From contig CP001622.1 of NCBI GenBank assembly GCA_000023185.1, positions 2,232,001 to 2,296,000 on the forward strand: a stretch of DNA of 64,000 nucleotides, given 5' to 3'. This DNA is from Rhizobium leguminosarum bv. trifolii WSM1325. GTDB lineage: Bacteria > Pseudomonadota > Alphaproteobacteria > Rhizobiales > Rhizobiaceae. The notes under the pieces were generated by a model, which did not search any database, had not been told where the DNA came from, and saw only the letters and a list, made by a program, of their open reading frames with translations. Positions within the stretch are counted from its first letter, which is position 1. Every line of letters begins with the position of its first letter. The position numbers were made by a program, and so were the translations under genes. Of the stretch, positions 16,884 to 25,224 are shown piece after piece.

Positions 16884-17864
16884 CTACAATGCCGCGCGCC
16901 TGGCCGGAAGCTCAAAAAACGGAATGATCTCCGCATCTTTTTTGATGCTTTCATCGGGCACTTCACCCGGGCCCCGATCGCCGTCGAGAAACGTCGCGAT
17001 CGCGGCAAGAACCGGTGCGGCGCCGATGATCCGTCGGTGGCCGAAGCCGTTCGCCCAGAGAAGTCGAACGCCCTTTCCCGCCGCGCCATAGCGCCTGGCA
17101 TGGAGAGATGACACCTCCTTGTCATCTTCGGCATGGATGACGAGCACCGGCCGGCCGATGACGCCCGCCGCCGCGCCGGCGTCGAAATCCTCAAGTCTCC
17201 GGCCGGTGATGCGATGTACCTCATTCTCCAGTGCCGCTTGCGCCGCAGGGCGAAGACCGACCATCCGGCCGAAATCGGTAAACAGCCAGCCCATCTCGCT
17301 CGGCGCGCCGATCAGTACTAGGCGGTCGCCGCCAACAGGCGCCACGCCGGGCAGCAGGCCCGCCGCCGAGACCATCAGCGCCGCGCCGCCAAAGGAATGG
17401 CCGATCGCCGCATCGAATGCGCCGAAGCGCGCCTCGGCCGCCGCGATCGTCTCGACCGCAAGCCCCATATGCAGGAAGCGCCCGCCGGAACGGCCGTGGC
17501 CAGGAAAATCGAGCGCCACGACCTCTGCGCCCGTTGCCGCAAGCATCGAGACAAGTTCGGCCATATATGCCGCGCTCGATCCCCAGCCATGGGTCACCAG
17601 ACAGCGCTTGCGTTTGCCCCTCGCCCCGCCGTTCAGCCGATAGGCATGCGCTTGGCGCCCGCCAGCAAGCCGGAGGGTGAAGCGTTCGGCGCCGGCAAGC
17701 CGGGCCGCGCCCGCTGCATGTGCCGCCCTCGCCTTTGCTCCCTTCGGCTTTGCCGATGGCGTCCGGCAGAACAGCCGGAACGCCGCTCTGCCTGCTAGAT
17801 CAGGCGAAACCGCCTGCAGCAGCGAAAACCCGAGGCGGGTGACGTCAAGCGCAAAGTTTGCCAT
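16884..17864 (-). CDS. Alpha/beta hydrolase
   Basis: A 326-residue serine hydrolase. An oxyanion-side THGWGSS motif lies near residue 90, DFPGHGRS follows, and the nucleophile elbow is GHSFGG near residue 154. The acid is in HAEDDKEV and the catalytic His in GFGHRR. The first 20 residues are weakly hydrophobic without a clear cleavage site. It is transcribed divergently from the MarR gene with only 47 bases between the starts. Those bases hold a duplicated operator-like sequence, so this hydrolase is the likely target of that regulator. Substrate unknown. Confidence 0.85.
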   Translation of the reverse strand: MANFALDVTRLGFSLLQAVSPDLAGRAAFRLFCRTPSAKPKGAKARAAHAAGAARLAGAERFTLRLAGGRQAHAYRLNGGARGKRKRCLVTHGWGSSAAYMAELVSMLAATGAEVVALDFPGHGRSGGRFLHMGLAVETIAAAEARFGAFDAAIGHSFGGAALMVSAAGLLPGVAPVGGDRLVLIGAPSEMGWLFTDFGRMVGLRPAAQAALENEVHRITGRRLEDFDAGAAAGVIGRPVLVIHAEDDKEVSSLHARRYGAAGKGVRLLWANGFGHRRIIGAAPVLAAIATFLDGDRGPGEVPDESIKKDAEIIPFFELPARRAAL

Positions 17865-17883
17865 AGTGAGATTCCAAAAGACT

Positions 17884-17919
17884 GTTCAACACTGAACAAT
17901 AAAGTACAACGATGAACAA
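17884..17919 (+). promoter_or_regulatory. Tandem MarR-type operator
   Basis: Two similar 16-base sites, GTTCAACACTGAACAA (17884-17899) and GTACAACGATGAACAA (17904-17919). They are spaced 20 bases apart, two helical turns. The second covers the start codon of the marR gene. Each contains an imperfect GTTCA..TGAAC inverted repeat. Confidence 0.7.
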
Positions 17920-18379
17920 AAATCAATCCCTTCCCTGGGATCATCCGCGTTTTCGCAGCTGGATCGCGGTGGCTCGTGCCTGCCAGCTGATGCAACAATC
18001 CCTGGCCCGCTCGCTTGCCGATCTCGACATCAAGCCGCCGCACCTCGATATCCTGGTCAATCTCTATCGTTTCGAGGGCATCTCGCAGCAGGAGCTGGCG
18101 CGCAAGCTGCTGGTCGGCCGCTCCAACATGAGCATGCTCTTGCCGCAGATGGAGAAGCGCGGTCTGCTTCTTCGCCGCGATGACGAGCGCGACAAGCGAG
18201 TGCTACGCCTCTATTTGACGCCAGAGGGTCGGAAACTGAGTGAGGAAGCCATGGCCATCCAGACCGGCCTCATCGACCGCGTGCTGTCGGATGAGCCGAT
18301 AGAGCAATGCATGGCGACCGCCGATTCGATGGAGCGGATCATCACTGTGCTGCTGAAAGACCTGCGCGACGAAGACTGA
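17912..18379 (+). CDS. MarR-family transcriptional regulator
   Basis: A 155-residue DNA-binding protein with the MarR winged helix. A helical N-terminus is followed by the recognition region ISQQELARKLLVGRSNMSMLLPQMEKRGLL and the wing RRDDERDKRVLRLYLTPEGRKL. It probably represses itself and the divergent hydrolase through the duplicated site overlapping its own start. The ATG at 17912 gives the family length (about 150). No clear Shine-Dalgarno is visible because the operator takes its place. Converges tightly on the ltrA-type gene (3 bases between stops). Confidence 0.9.
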   Translation: MNKNQSLPWDHPRFRSWIAVARACQLMQQSLARSLADLDIKPPHLDILVNLYRFEGISQQELARKLLVGRSNMSMLLPQMEKRGLLLRRDDERDKRVLRLYLTPEGRKLSEEAMAIQTGLIDRVLSDEPIEQCMATADSMERIITVLLKDLRDED

Positions 18380-18382
18380 TGT

Positions 18383-19573
18383 TCAATGCAGCGTCGGTGC
18401 TGCCTCCGTACCCGTCAGGGAGCGATATTCCCAGGCGGCGACGACGATCAGCACCAGCGTCGCCAGAATACCCATCAGATAGACTTCGATGAAGGGCGCG
18501 ACAAAGGCAAGCAGGATCAAAAACACCAGGCCGGCAAGATGCGAGAGCGGCATCCGCCCGCTGGTCGCGCCCTTGAACCAGAGATTGCCGATCAGGAATA
18601 GGCCGGAGCCGCCGAGCACGGCTGCGGCGATGCCGAGATCACCGGTTTCGTGCGGATGCGAGAACATGAACTCGACCGCGACCGCATGGACGATGATGCC
18701 GGCAAGAATTGGGATATGTCCATAGGTGAAGGCCTGCCGCGCCAAGCTTCCCGGCGTCTCTTCATGCTCGATGCGGTGGGCAGCGCGCCCGTGGCCGAAG
18801 CGAAAGTAGAGCCACCACATGGCGACCGTGCCGATGAAGGCGGTGACGAAGACGACGCTGGTCAGTCCTGAAAACGGCAGCTCCGCAAAGGTGCGGCCGG
18901 AAACAAGGATCGCTTCGCCGAGGCAGATGATCACGAAGAGTGCGCAGCGCTCCGCCATGTGCGCGCCAGAAACATCCCAGTCCCGCGCCGTCGAGCGGCC
19001 GAGCCCCGGCACGGCAAAGCCCGCGGCGGGCCCGGCATATTCGATCGCAAGCGCTATCACCCAGGCGATCAGCCGGGCTTCATGCTCGAGCAGCCCGCCG
19101 GCGATCCAGAAGACGCCTGCTGCCACGAGCCAGGCGGTGATGCGGACGAAATTCAGCGTATTGGCGCGGTCGACGCGCGTCATCGCATAGGTCGTAAACA
19201 GCGAGCGCCCGACCTGCATCGCCACATAGGCGCCGGCAAACAGCAGGCCCTTGTCGCCGAAAGCCTCGGGGATGGAGGCAGACAGCAGCAGCCCGAGCAT
19301 CATCAGCGCCACCAGCATCCCGCGCACCGGCATCTTGTCCGGATCGAGCCAGTTCGTCACCCAGGCGGTGAAGATCCACACCCACCAGACGGCGAAGGTC
19401 ATCAGCGCTGCTTCGGCTGCACCGAGCGGCGTGTAGTGGGCGGCGAGCGCATGCGAGAGCTGCGAGATCGAAAAGACGAAGACCAGGTCGAAGAACAGTT
19501 CGAGGAAGGTCACCTTGTTGCTGCTGGCGCTGCCCTTGGCGCGCAGCCAGTTCTTTCCGTTCGTTTTCGCCAT
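18383..19573 (-). CDS. Low temperature requirement A (LtrA) family membrane protein
   Basis: A 396-residue polytopic membrane protein with about ten hydrophobic segments. The signature N-terminal block is TFLELFFDLVFVFSISQLSHAL. Further typical features are TAWVTNWLDPD, the HMAERCALFVIICLGEAIL motif and FGHGRAAHRIEH. LtrA was named from a Listeria cold-growth mutant, but the molecular function in proteobacteria is not known. It is convergent with marR. There is no visible operon partner; the DUF971 gene starts upstream on the same strand, 59 bases away. Confidence 0.88.
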   Translation of the reverse strand: MAKTNGKNWLRAKGSASSNKVTFLELFFDLVFVFSISQLSHALAAHYTPLGAAEAALMTFAVWWVWIFTAWVTNWLDPDKMPVRGMLVALMMLGLLLSASIPEAFGDKGLLFAGAYVAMQVGRSLFTTYAMTRVDRANTLNFVRITAWLVAAGVFWIAGGLLEHEARLIAWVIALAIEYAGPAAGFAVPGLGRSTARDWDVSGAHMAERCALFVIICLGEAILVSGRTFAELPFSGLTSVVFVTAFIGTVAMWWLYFRFGHGRAAHRIEHEETPGSLARQAFTYGHIPILAGIIVHAVAVEFMFSHPHETGDLGIAAAVLGGSGLFLIGNLWFKGATSGRMPLSHLAGLVFLILLAFVAPFIEVYLMGILATLVLIVVAAWEYRSLTGTEAAPTLH

Positions 19574-19632
19574 ATGGCCCCCCGATGGCTGGATTATGCA
19601 TGGATTGAAAGTGATAGCGGCTCAGGTGAGTG

Positions 19633-20010
19633 TCAGCGCGGCTTCTCCGCCGTGTCGCGGTTCATGCCCTTTTCGCTCAGCTCGGCTTCGTAGGCCGAAA
19701 ACAGCTCAGGTCCCTGTTCGCCGAGCTCGCGCAGATAGGTCCAGGTGTAGATGCCGGTATCGTGCATGTCGTCGAAACCGATGCGGACCGCGTAATTGCC
19801 GGTCGGCATCATCGAGATGATCGCGACGTTGCGCTTACCGGGCACCGTCACCTTCTGCCCCGGCCCATGGCCCTGCACCTCGGCCGAGGGCGACAGCACG
19901 CGCAAGAGCTCGGCCGACAGGTCGAAGCTCTGGCCGTCGTTGAAGGTCACCACCAGCCGCTGCCTGTCTTTGGAGACGCGAAGTTCGCTCGGCCAGATAT
20001 CGCTCATCAT
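19633..20010 (-). CDS. DUF971 (GBBH-like N-terminal domain) protein
   Basis: A 125-residue protein that is essentially one DUF971 domain. Typical parts are WPSELRVSKDRQRLVVTFNDG, LSAELLRVLSPSAEVQGHG and the end NYAVRIGFDDMHDTGIYTWTYLRELG. This domain is the N-terminal part of gamma-butyrobetaine hydroxylase and also stands alone near Fe-S or cofactor genes. Here it is divergent from moaA. GAGAAGAGG lies before the ATG. A role in Fe-S or metal handling is inference only. Confidence 0.85.
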   Translation of the reverse strand: MMSDIWPSELRVSKDRQRLVVTFNDGQSFDLSAELLRVLSPSAEVQGHGPGQKVTVPGKRNVAIISMMPTGNYAVRIGFDDMHDTGIYTWTYLRELGEQGPELFSAYEAELSEKGMNRDTAEKPR

Positions 20011-20143
20011 TTTGTCCTCTTCTCATGCGAGAAGTAGGCGTTGATCTTTTTCGGCGCAAGCTGAAATTGGCATGCTCGCGCGGGCGGTTTCCCTTGACGC
20101 GACAATAGCATATGCCCACATTGACGAGAGTACGGAGATACAG

Positions 20144-21190
20144 GTGAACACTAGAGTTGGAACGATAGGCAATGCATCGCCGCTGGTGGCAGGTGCGGAC
20201 CCGATGATCGACCCCTTCGGGCGGGCGGTCACCTATCTCCGCGTCTCCGTCACCGACCGCTGCGATTTCCGCTGCACCTATTGCATGGCGGAGAATATGA
20301 CCTTTCTGCCGAAGAAGGATCTGCTGACGCTGGAAGAGCTCGACCGGCTCTGTTCCGCCTTCATCGCCAGGGGTGTCAGCAAGATCAGGCTGACCGGCGG
20401 CGAGCCTTTGGTGCGCAAGAACATCATGTATCTGGTTCGCCAACTCGGCCAGAAGATCGGCGCCGGCCTCGACGAATTGACGCTGACCACCAACGGCTCA
20501 CAGCTTTCTCGCCACGCCGAGGAGCTTTATGATTGCGGCGTGCGCCGGATCAACGTTTCGCTGGATACGCTCGACCCCGACAAGTTCCGCAAGATCACCC
20601 GCTGGGGCGATATCGCCAAGGTCATGGAAGGCATCGACGCTGCTCAAAAGGCAGGGTTGAAGATCAAGCTCAACGCCGTGGCGCTGAAGGATTTCAACGA
20701 TGCCGAGATGCCGGAGCTGCTGCGCTTCGCCCACGGCCGCGGCATGGATTTGACCGTCATCGAAACCATGCCGATGGGCGAGATCGAAGAAGACCGCACC
20801 GATCAGTACCTGCCGCTTTCGAAACTGCGCGCCGATCTCGAAGACCAGTTCACCCTTGCTGACATCGATTACCAGACCGGCGGCCCGGCGCGTTACGTCA
20901 GGGTCGAAGAAACCGGCGGCCGCCTCGGCTTCATCACGCCGATGACGCATAATTTCTGCGAGAGCTGCAACCGCGTCCGCCTCACCTGCACCGGCACGCT
21001 CTACATGTGCCTCGGCCAGAACGACGCCGCCGATCTACGCGCCGCACTCCGCGCCACCGAAGACGACGCCCTCCTCCACGCCGCCATCGACGAGGCCATC
21101 ACCCGCAAACCCAAAGGCCACGACTTCATCATCGACCGCACGCATAACCGTCCAGCGGTAGCGCGGCATATGAGTGTTACTGGTGGGTGA
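20144..21190 (+). CDS. moaA: GTP 3',8-cyclase (molybdenum cofactor)
   Basis: A 348-residue radical-SAM enzyme for the first step of molybdopterin synthesis. The N-terminal [4Fe-4S] motif is CDFRCTYC (CxxxCxxC), followed by [12 protein letters not shown]. The C-terminal cluster motif is [18 protein letters not shown], and the chain ends in Gly-Gly as the family requires. The start is taken as GTG 20144, because CGGAGATACAG precedes it and the open frame upstream (to 20072) has no ribosome site. Other cofactor genes (mobA, mobB) are 18 kb away in the same window. Confidence 0.95.
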   Translation: MNTRVGTIGNASPLVAGADPMIDPFGRAVTYLRVSVTDRCDFRCTYCMAENMTFLPKKDLLTLEELDRLCSAFIARGVSKIRLTGGEPLVRKNIMYLVRQLGQKIGAGLDELTLTTNGSQLSRHAEELYDCGVRRINVSLDTLDPDKFRKITRWGDIAKVMEGIDAAQKAGLKIKLNAVALKDFNDAEMPELLRFAHGRGMDLTVIETMPMGEIEEDRTDQYLPLSKLRADLEDQFTLADIDYQTGGPARYVRVEETGGRLGFITPMTHNFCESCNRVRLTCTGTLYMCLGQNDAADLRAALRATEDDALLHAAIDEAITRKPKGHDFIIDRTHNRPAVARHMSVTGG

Positions 21191-21219
21191 AAAATAGGGC
21201 CGTACGCCTACCCGCACCA

Positions 21220-21252
21220 CCCTCATTCCTGTGCACGTCACAGGAATGAGGG
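21220..21252 (+). repeat. Hairpin repeat, CCCTCATTCCTGTG family
   Basis: A perfect 14-base stem (CCCTCATTCCTGTG / CACAGGAATGAGGG) with a 5-base loop, 30 bases after the moaA stop. It is related to the arms at 16062 and 16168 and may also act as the moaA transcript end. Confidence 0.8.
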
Positions 21253-21342
21253 AGGCTGGGTTGATCCTCGCGCTAGATTTTCTGCCGTAGGTAGATGGAA
21301 CGTTGCCTGCTGCAGGGCCGACCGTCCCCAAGCGCCAACCCA

Positions 21343-22128
21343 TCACTCAGGCTTACGCGCACAAATCGCAAACCGGTCCTGCACCATGCGCTCGAGCCCG
21401 CGCAGAAACGGCATCTTGCGCGCCTGCGCCCAATGGATATCGGCGAGTTTGCGGTCGACGACAATATCCGTAAAGCCGGCTTGGCGCAGAAGATCGACAA
21501 CTGCTTCAGCAGGCATCTGGCTGGAGAAATGCACGCGTGAGCGGATCTTCTGGTGCCGCGCCATCATCTCCGGCGTCATGTGGCTTGCCGCCGGCTTGCC
21601 GGTCACTTTTGTCCAGAGCTTCTGCAGGCCTTTGACCCAGGTTTCCTTGCCCATATTGCCGTCGAGGATCAGCACTTTGCCGCCCGGCTTCAGCACCGCG
21701 AACCATTCCTTGAAGGCAGAAGCCGGATCCACCAGCGTCCAGACGAGATGCCGGTTGGTAATGACGTCGTAGCTTTCCCGTGGCTCCATGGTGTTTTCGG
21801 CGTCGCCGGAGACGAAGCGGATATCGGTGCCGCGCTTCTTCGCCTTGGCGCGTGCCTGCGCCAGCATCGCATCCGACCAGTCGAGGCCGGTGACCGCAAA
21901 GCCGGCACCATGCATCAGATGCGAGATAACGGCGGTGCCGCAGGCGAGATCAAGTGCCGCGCGCCCCTGCCCTTCGCCCAGATGTTTTCTGATCAGCCGC
22001 TGCCAGCCTTTCCGCTCCGCTTCCGAAAAGATTTCATGGCCGACGCTCTGGTCGAAGGTCGCCGCCCGTTCCGACCAGAAGTCGCGGATTTCGTCGCGGA
22101 TCGAGTAGTTCGTGTTCATGGAATTCAT
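21343..22128 (-). CDS. SAM-dependent class I methyltransferase
   Basis: 261 residues with motif I ALDLACGTAVIS near residue 60, an acidic residue at the end of strand 2 (VTGLDWSDAML), motif II-like GDAENTMEP and the post-motif KPGGKVLILDGN. The start at ATG 22128 is preferred because GGGGTG lies upstream; a GTG three codons earlier has no ribosome site. It is divergent from an iron-type ABC importer and shares the 115-base promoter region with the RirA-like box. It may therefore belong to the same iron-regulated unit, perhaps modifying the imported ligand. Substrate unknown. Confidence 0.82.
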   Translation of the reverse strand: MNSMNTNYSIRDEIRDFWSERAATFDQSVGHEIFSEAERKGWQRLIRKHLGEGQGRAALDLACGTAVISHLMHGAGFAVTGLDWSDAMLAQARAKAKKRGTDIRFVSGDAENTMEPRESYDVITNRHLVWTLVDPASAFKEWFAVLKPGGKVLILDGNMGKETWVKGLQKLWTKVTGKPAASHMTPEMMARHQKIRSRVHFSSQMPAEAVVDLLRQAGFTDIVVDRKLADIHWAQARKMPFLRGLERMVQDRFAICARKPE

Positions 22129-22180
22129 CTGAGGCACCCCGGCATCGGATCAGTTTGGAAAGGCTCTAAAACATATAACT

Positions 22181-22195
22181 TGATTCATAAAGTCA
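22181..22195 (+). promoter_or_regulatory. RirA-type iron-responsive operator
   Basis: TGATTCATAAAGTCA matches the TGA-N9-TCA iron-responsive operator described for rhizobial RirA. It lies in an AT-rich stretch 49 bases before the ABC binding-protein gene and 53 bases before the methyltransferase start, so it could control both. Confidence 0.6.
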
Positions 22196-22243
22196 TATTT
22201 CTTATGCCTGCGGACATTATTCAGACCTCGGGGGAATTTCCAG

Positions 22244-23380
22244 ATGAATTTCGTGAAAATGCTCGCAGTCTCCGCGGCTGCGATTGCCGGCCTGATGCCG
22301 CTTTCAGCGTGGGCGCAATCCTTCACCGTCAAGGATGTCGCTGGCCGCGAAGTGACCTTCGACAAGCCGGTCGAGCGTGTGATCCTTGGGGAAGGCCGCA
22401 TGCTCTACGCGGTCGCGCCGATCGAGAAGGAAGATCCCTTCGCCAAGATCGTCGGCTGGCGCAACGATCTCTGGACCACCGACAAGGATGGCTTCAACGC
22501 CTATGTCGAGAAATTTCCGAAGGGCAAGGACCTGCCCTTCCTCGGCAACCTCACAGACGGCACGCTGCAGACCGAAACGGTCGTCAATCTTCATCCCGAT
22601 GTGCTGCTGCTGCCGATCGGCAACAAGGCGGCTGCCGACGAGGTGAAGCTCGAGGACATGCTGAACGGCATCGGCGTAAAGATCGTCTATATCGATTTCC
22701 GCGAGCATATCCTCGCCAACACCGAGCCGAGCCTGAAGATCCTCGGCCAGATCTTCGGCCATGAAGATCGCGCCGAAGCCGTCGCCAGCTTCTGGAAAGA
22801 GCAGCTGGCCCGCGTGACCGACAAGCTCAAGGCCGCCAATCCGCCGAAGCCGAATGTCTTCATGTACCGCGCCGCCGGCTTGGTGGAGTGCTGCGGCACC
22901 TTCGGTCCTGACAATTTCGGCCTGATGGTCGATTGGGCCGGCGGCCACAATCTCGGCTCCGATTTCCTGCCTGGCTATACCGGCTCGATTAATGCCGAAC
23001 AGGTTGTCGCCTCCAATCCTGACGTCATCGTCGTCACCGGCTCCAACTGGAGCCAGACCAAGAATGCCAAGGACTTTGTGAATGTCGGCCCGAATGCAGC
23101 AGCCACCTTCGACGACGGCCGCAAGGCGCTGAACACGCTGATGGAAAACCCTGCCTTCACCGGCTCCCGGGCGGTTGCCGGCGGCAATGTCCACGCGATC
23201 TGGCACCAGTTCTATACCAGCCCCTACCAGTTCGTCGCCGTGCAGCAGCTGGCCAAGTGGTTCCATCCGAACCTCTTTGCCGATCTCGATCCCGATGCCA
23301 CCTTCAAGGAATTCCACGAAAAATTCCTGCCGGTCGCCTACCAGCCGGGTTACTGGGTCGACGCCAAGGCGGGTCAGTAA
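22244..23380 (+). CDS. ABC transporter substrate-binding protein, iron/siderophore type
   Basis: A 378-residue periplasmic binding protein of the FepB/BtuF class. The signal peptide ends near SAWAQS (residue 25). It starts with the typical TVKDVAGREVTFDKPVERVIL, followed by a metal-chelate binding fold of two lobes joined by a long helix. A Cys pair in VECCGTFGPDN near residue 210 is unusual and might touch the ligand or form a disulfide. First gene of a three-gene importer; the permease starts 6 bases after its stop. The ligand (ferric siderophore, haem or cobalamin) cannot be fixed from sequence; the RirA-like box favours iron. Confidence 0.88.
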   Translation: MNFVKMLAVSAAAIAGLMPLSAWAQSFTVKDVAGREVTFDKPVERVILGEGRMLYAVAPIEKEDPFAKIVGWRNDLWTTDKDGFNAYVEKFPKGKDLPFLGNLTDGTLQTETVVNLHPDVLLLPIGNKAAADEVKLEDMLNGIGVKIVYIDFREHILANTEPSLKILGQIFGHEDRAEAVASFWKEQLARVTDKLKAANPPKPNVFMYRAAGLVECCGTFGPDNFGLMVDWAGGHNLGSDFLPGYTGSINAEQVVASNPDVIVVTGSNWSQTKNAKDFVNVGPNAAATFDDGRKALNTLMENPAFTGSRAVAGGNVHAIWHQFYTSPYQFVAVQQLAKWFHPNLFADLDPDATFKEFHEKFLPVAYQPGYWVDAKAGQ

Positions 23381-23386
23381 TCCGAC

Positions 23387-24457
23387 ATGGCCGAGATCGC
23401 CGCCATATCGATCGAAGCCGAAGCCGGGAGGGAGCGCTACCGCGCCCTCGCCCGGCGCAAGCTGCTGATCCTTGCCGCCATGACGGCTGCGCTTTGCCTG
23501 TCCTTTGCGGTCGATCTCGCCTGGGGCCCGGCCCGCTACAACCTCAGTGAGGTCGTCGCCGCCCTTCTCGACCCCTCCTCCGTTTCGGATCAAGTGCGGG
23601 CCGTCGTCTGGGACATCCGCATGCCGGTTGCCGTGATGGCGATCGTCGTCGGCGCGTCGCTTTCCGTCGCCGGCGCGCAAATGCAGACGATCCTCGCCAA
23701 TCCGCTCGCCAGCCCCTTCACGCTCGGCATTTCAGCGGCGGCAAGCTTCGGCGCCGCCCTGGCGATCGTCACCAGCGTTCCGCTTCTGCCTGTAGCAGCC
23801 GGCCTGCTGGTGCCGGTCAATGCCTTCATCATGGCGTTGATCGCCACGCTCTTCATCCATTTCGTCTCGCAGGCCCGCGGCGTCTCGGTGCAGACGGTGG
23901 TGTTGCTCGGCATCGGGCTGGTCTTCACCTTCAATGCGTTGCTCGCCTTCCTGCAATATCTCGCCTCAGAACAGGCGCTGTCGGCTGTCGTCTTCTGGAC
24001 GATGGGCAGCCTCACCAAGGCGACCTGGCCGAAGATCTGGGTAACGCTTGCCGTTCTGCTGATCGCCCTACCGCTCTTTGCCCGCAATGCCTGGGCGCTG
24101 ACTGCCATCCGCCTCGGCGAAGACAAGGCCGCAAGCTTTGGCGTCAATGTCCGCCGCATCCGGCTGGAAACTATGCTTGTGGTCTCGTTGCTTGCCGCAA
24201 TACCCGTCAGCTTCGTCGGCACGATCGGTTTCGTCGGCCTCGTCGGGCCGCATATATCACGCATGATCCTCGGCGAGGATCAGCGCTTCTTCCTGCCGGG
24301 CTCGATCCTGTCGGGCGCGCTGCTCTTGTCGCTGACCTCGATCGTCTCGAAGTCCATCATCCCGGGTGTCGTCTTCCCGATCGGTATCATCACCGCGCTG
24401 GTCGGGGTGCCCTTCTTCTTCTCGCTTATCCTCTCAAACAGGAGCCGGTCGTGGTAG
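23387..24457 (+). CDS. ABC transporter permease, FecCD family
   Basis: A 356-residue inner-membrane permease with about ten transmembrane segments. The family block IRMPVAVMAIVVGASLSVAGAQMQTILANPLASPFTLGIS lies near residues 65-105. The coupling-helix region is GTIGFVGLVGPHISRMILGEDQR. It forms the membrane channel as a homodimer with the ATPase encoded next. Its last codons overlap the GTG start of that gene by 7 bases, indicating translational coupling. Confidence 0.93.
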   Translation: MAEIAAISIEAEAGRERYRALARRKLLILAAMTAALCLSFAVDLAWGPARYNLSEVVAALLDPSSVSDQVRAVVWDIRMPVAVMAIVVGASLSVAGAQMQTILANPLASPFTLGISAAASFGAALAIVTSVPLLPVAAGLLVPVNAFIMALIATLFIHFVSQARGVSVQTVVLLGIGLVFTFNALLAFLQYLASEQALSAVVFWTMGSLTKATWPKIWVTLAVLLIALPLFARNAWALTAIRLGEDKAASFGVNVRRIRLETMLVVSLLAAIPVSFVGTIGFVGLVGPHISRMILGEDQRFFLPGSILSGALLLSLTSIVSKSIIPGVVFPIGIITALVGVPFFFSLILSNRSRSW

Positions 24458-25203
24458 CGCTTCAGTTGCAATCGGTCGGCGCCTATCACGGCCGCAAGCT
24501 CTTCGTCGAAGACGTGACGACGCCAGTGATGACATCAGGCGAGGTCGTGGCAGTGATCGGCCCGAACGCTGCCGGCAAGTCGACCCTCTTCAAGCGCATC
24601 ACCGGCCTCCTCAAAGGGCCGGGCCAGGTTGTCGTCGAAGGCTCAAAGGCGACAAACGCCATCGGCTACATGCCGCAGGATACCTCGGCCAACGCGGTGC
24701 TGACGGTCTACGAATCCATCCTGCTTGCCCGCAAGCAGGGCCAGTCCTGGGCCGTCAGCGACAGCGACCTGCGCTTCATCGACGAGATCATGAAGGCGCT
24801 CGATATATCAGCCATTGCCTTCCGCGATCTCGGCGCGCTCTCCGGCGGCCAGCGCCAGCTCGTCTCGATCGCCCAGGCGCTGGTCCGCGAACCCGAGATC
24901 ATGCTGATGGACGAACCAACAAGCGCGCTCGACCTCCACCGTCAGGTCGAGGTTCTCGATTTCATGCGCCGCCAGGCCCGCATCAAGGGCATGATCGTGT
25001 TGATCGCCATCCACGACCTTAATCAGGCGCTGCGCTTCGCCGACAAGGTCCTCGTCATCGCCAACGGCCGCATGCACGCCTGCGGCACCCCAAGGGATGT
25101 CGTCACCGCTGAGATGCTACGGGAAATCTACAGGGTCGAGGCCCGGGTGGAGAAATGCTCTATGGAGTACCACCACGTGATCGTGGATGGGACGGCGCAT
25201 TGA
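24451..25203 (+). CDS. ABC transporter ATP-binding protein, FecE family
   Basis: A 250-residue ATPase driving the importer. Walker A is GPNAAGKST near residue 37, the Q-loop lies in YMPQDTS, the signature is LSGGQRQLVSIAQAL, Walker B is IMLMDEPTSALD and the switch His is in IAIHDLNQ. The GTG start at 24451 is supported by AGGAG eight bases before it and by the overlap with the permease gene. It ends 21 bases before the convergent SorC regulator gene. Confidence 0.94.
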   Translation: MVALQLQSVGAYHGRKLFVEDVTTPVMTSGEVVAVIGPNAAGKSTLFKRITGLLKGPGQVVVEGSKATNAIGYMPQDTSANAVLTVYESILLARKQGQSWAVSDSDLRFIDEIMKALDISAIAFRDLGALSGGQRQLVSIAQALVREPEIMLMDEPTSALDLHRQVEVLDFMRRQARIKGMIVLIAIHDLNQALRFADKVLVIANGRMHACGTPRDVVTAEMLREIYRVEARVEKCSMEYHHVIVDGTAH

Positions 25204-25224
25204 GGATGGCAACTGCCTGCCTCA

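Noticed and set aside
22304..23680. A 458-codon minus-strand frame over the iron-type binding-protein gene
   Set aside because: Composition is an antisense shadow of the binding-protein and permease genes, and no family motif is seen.
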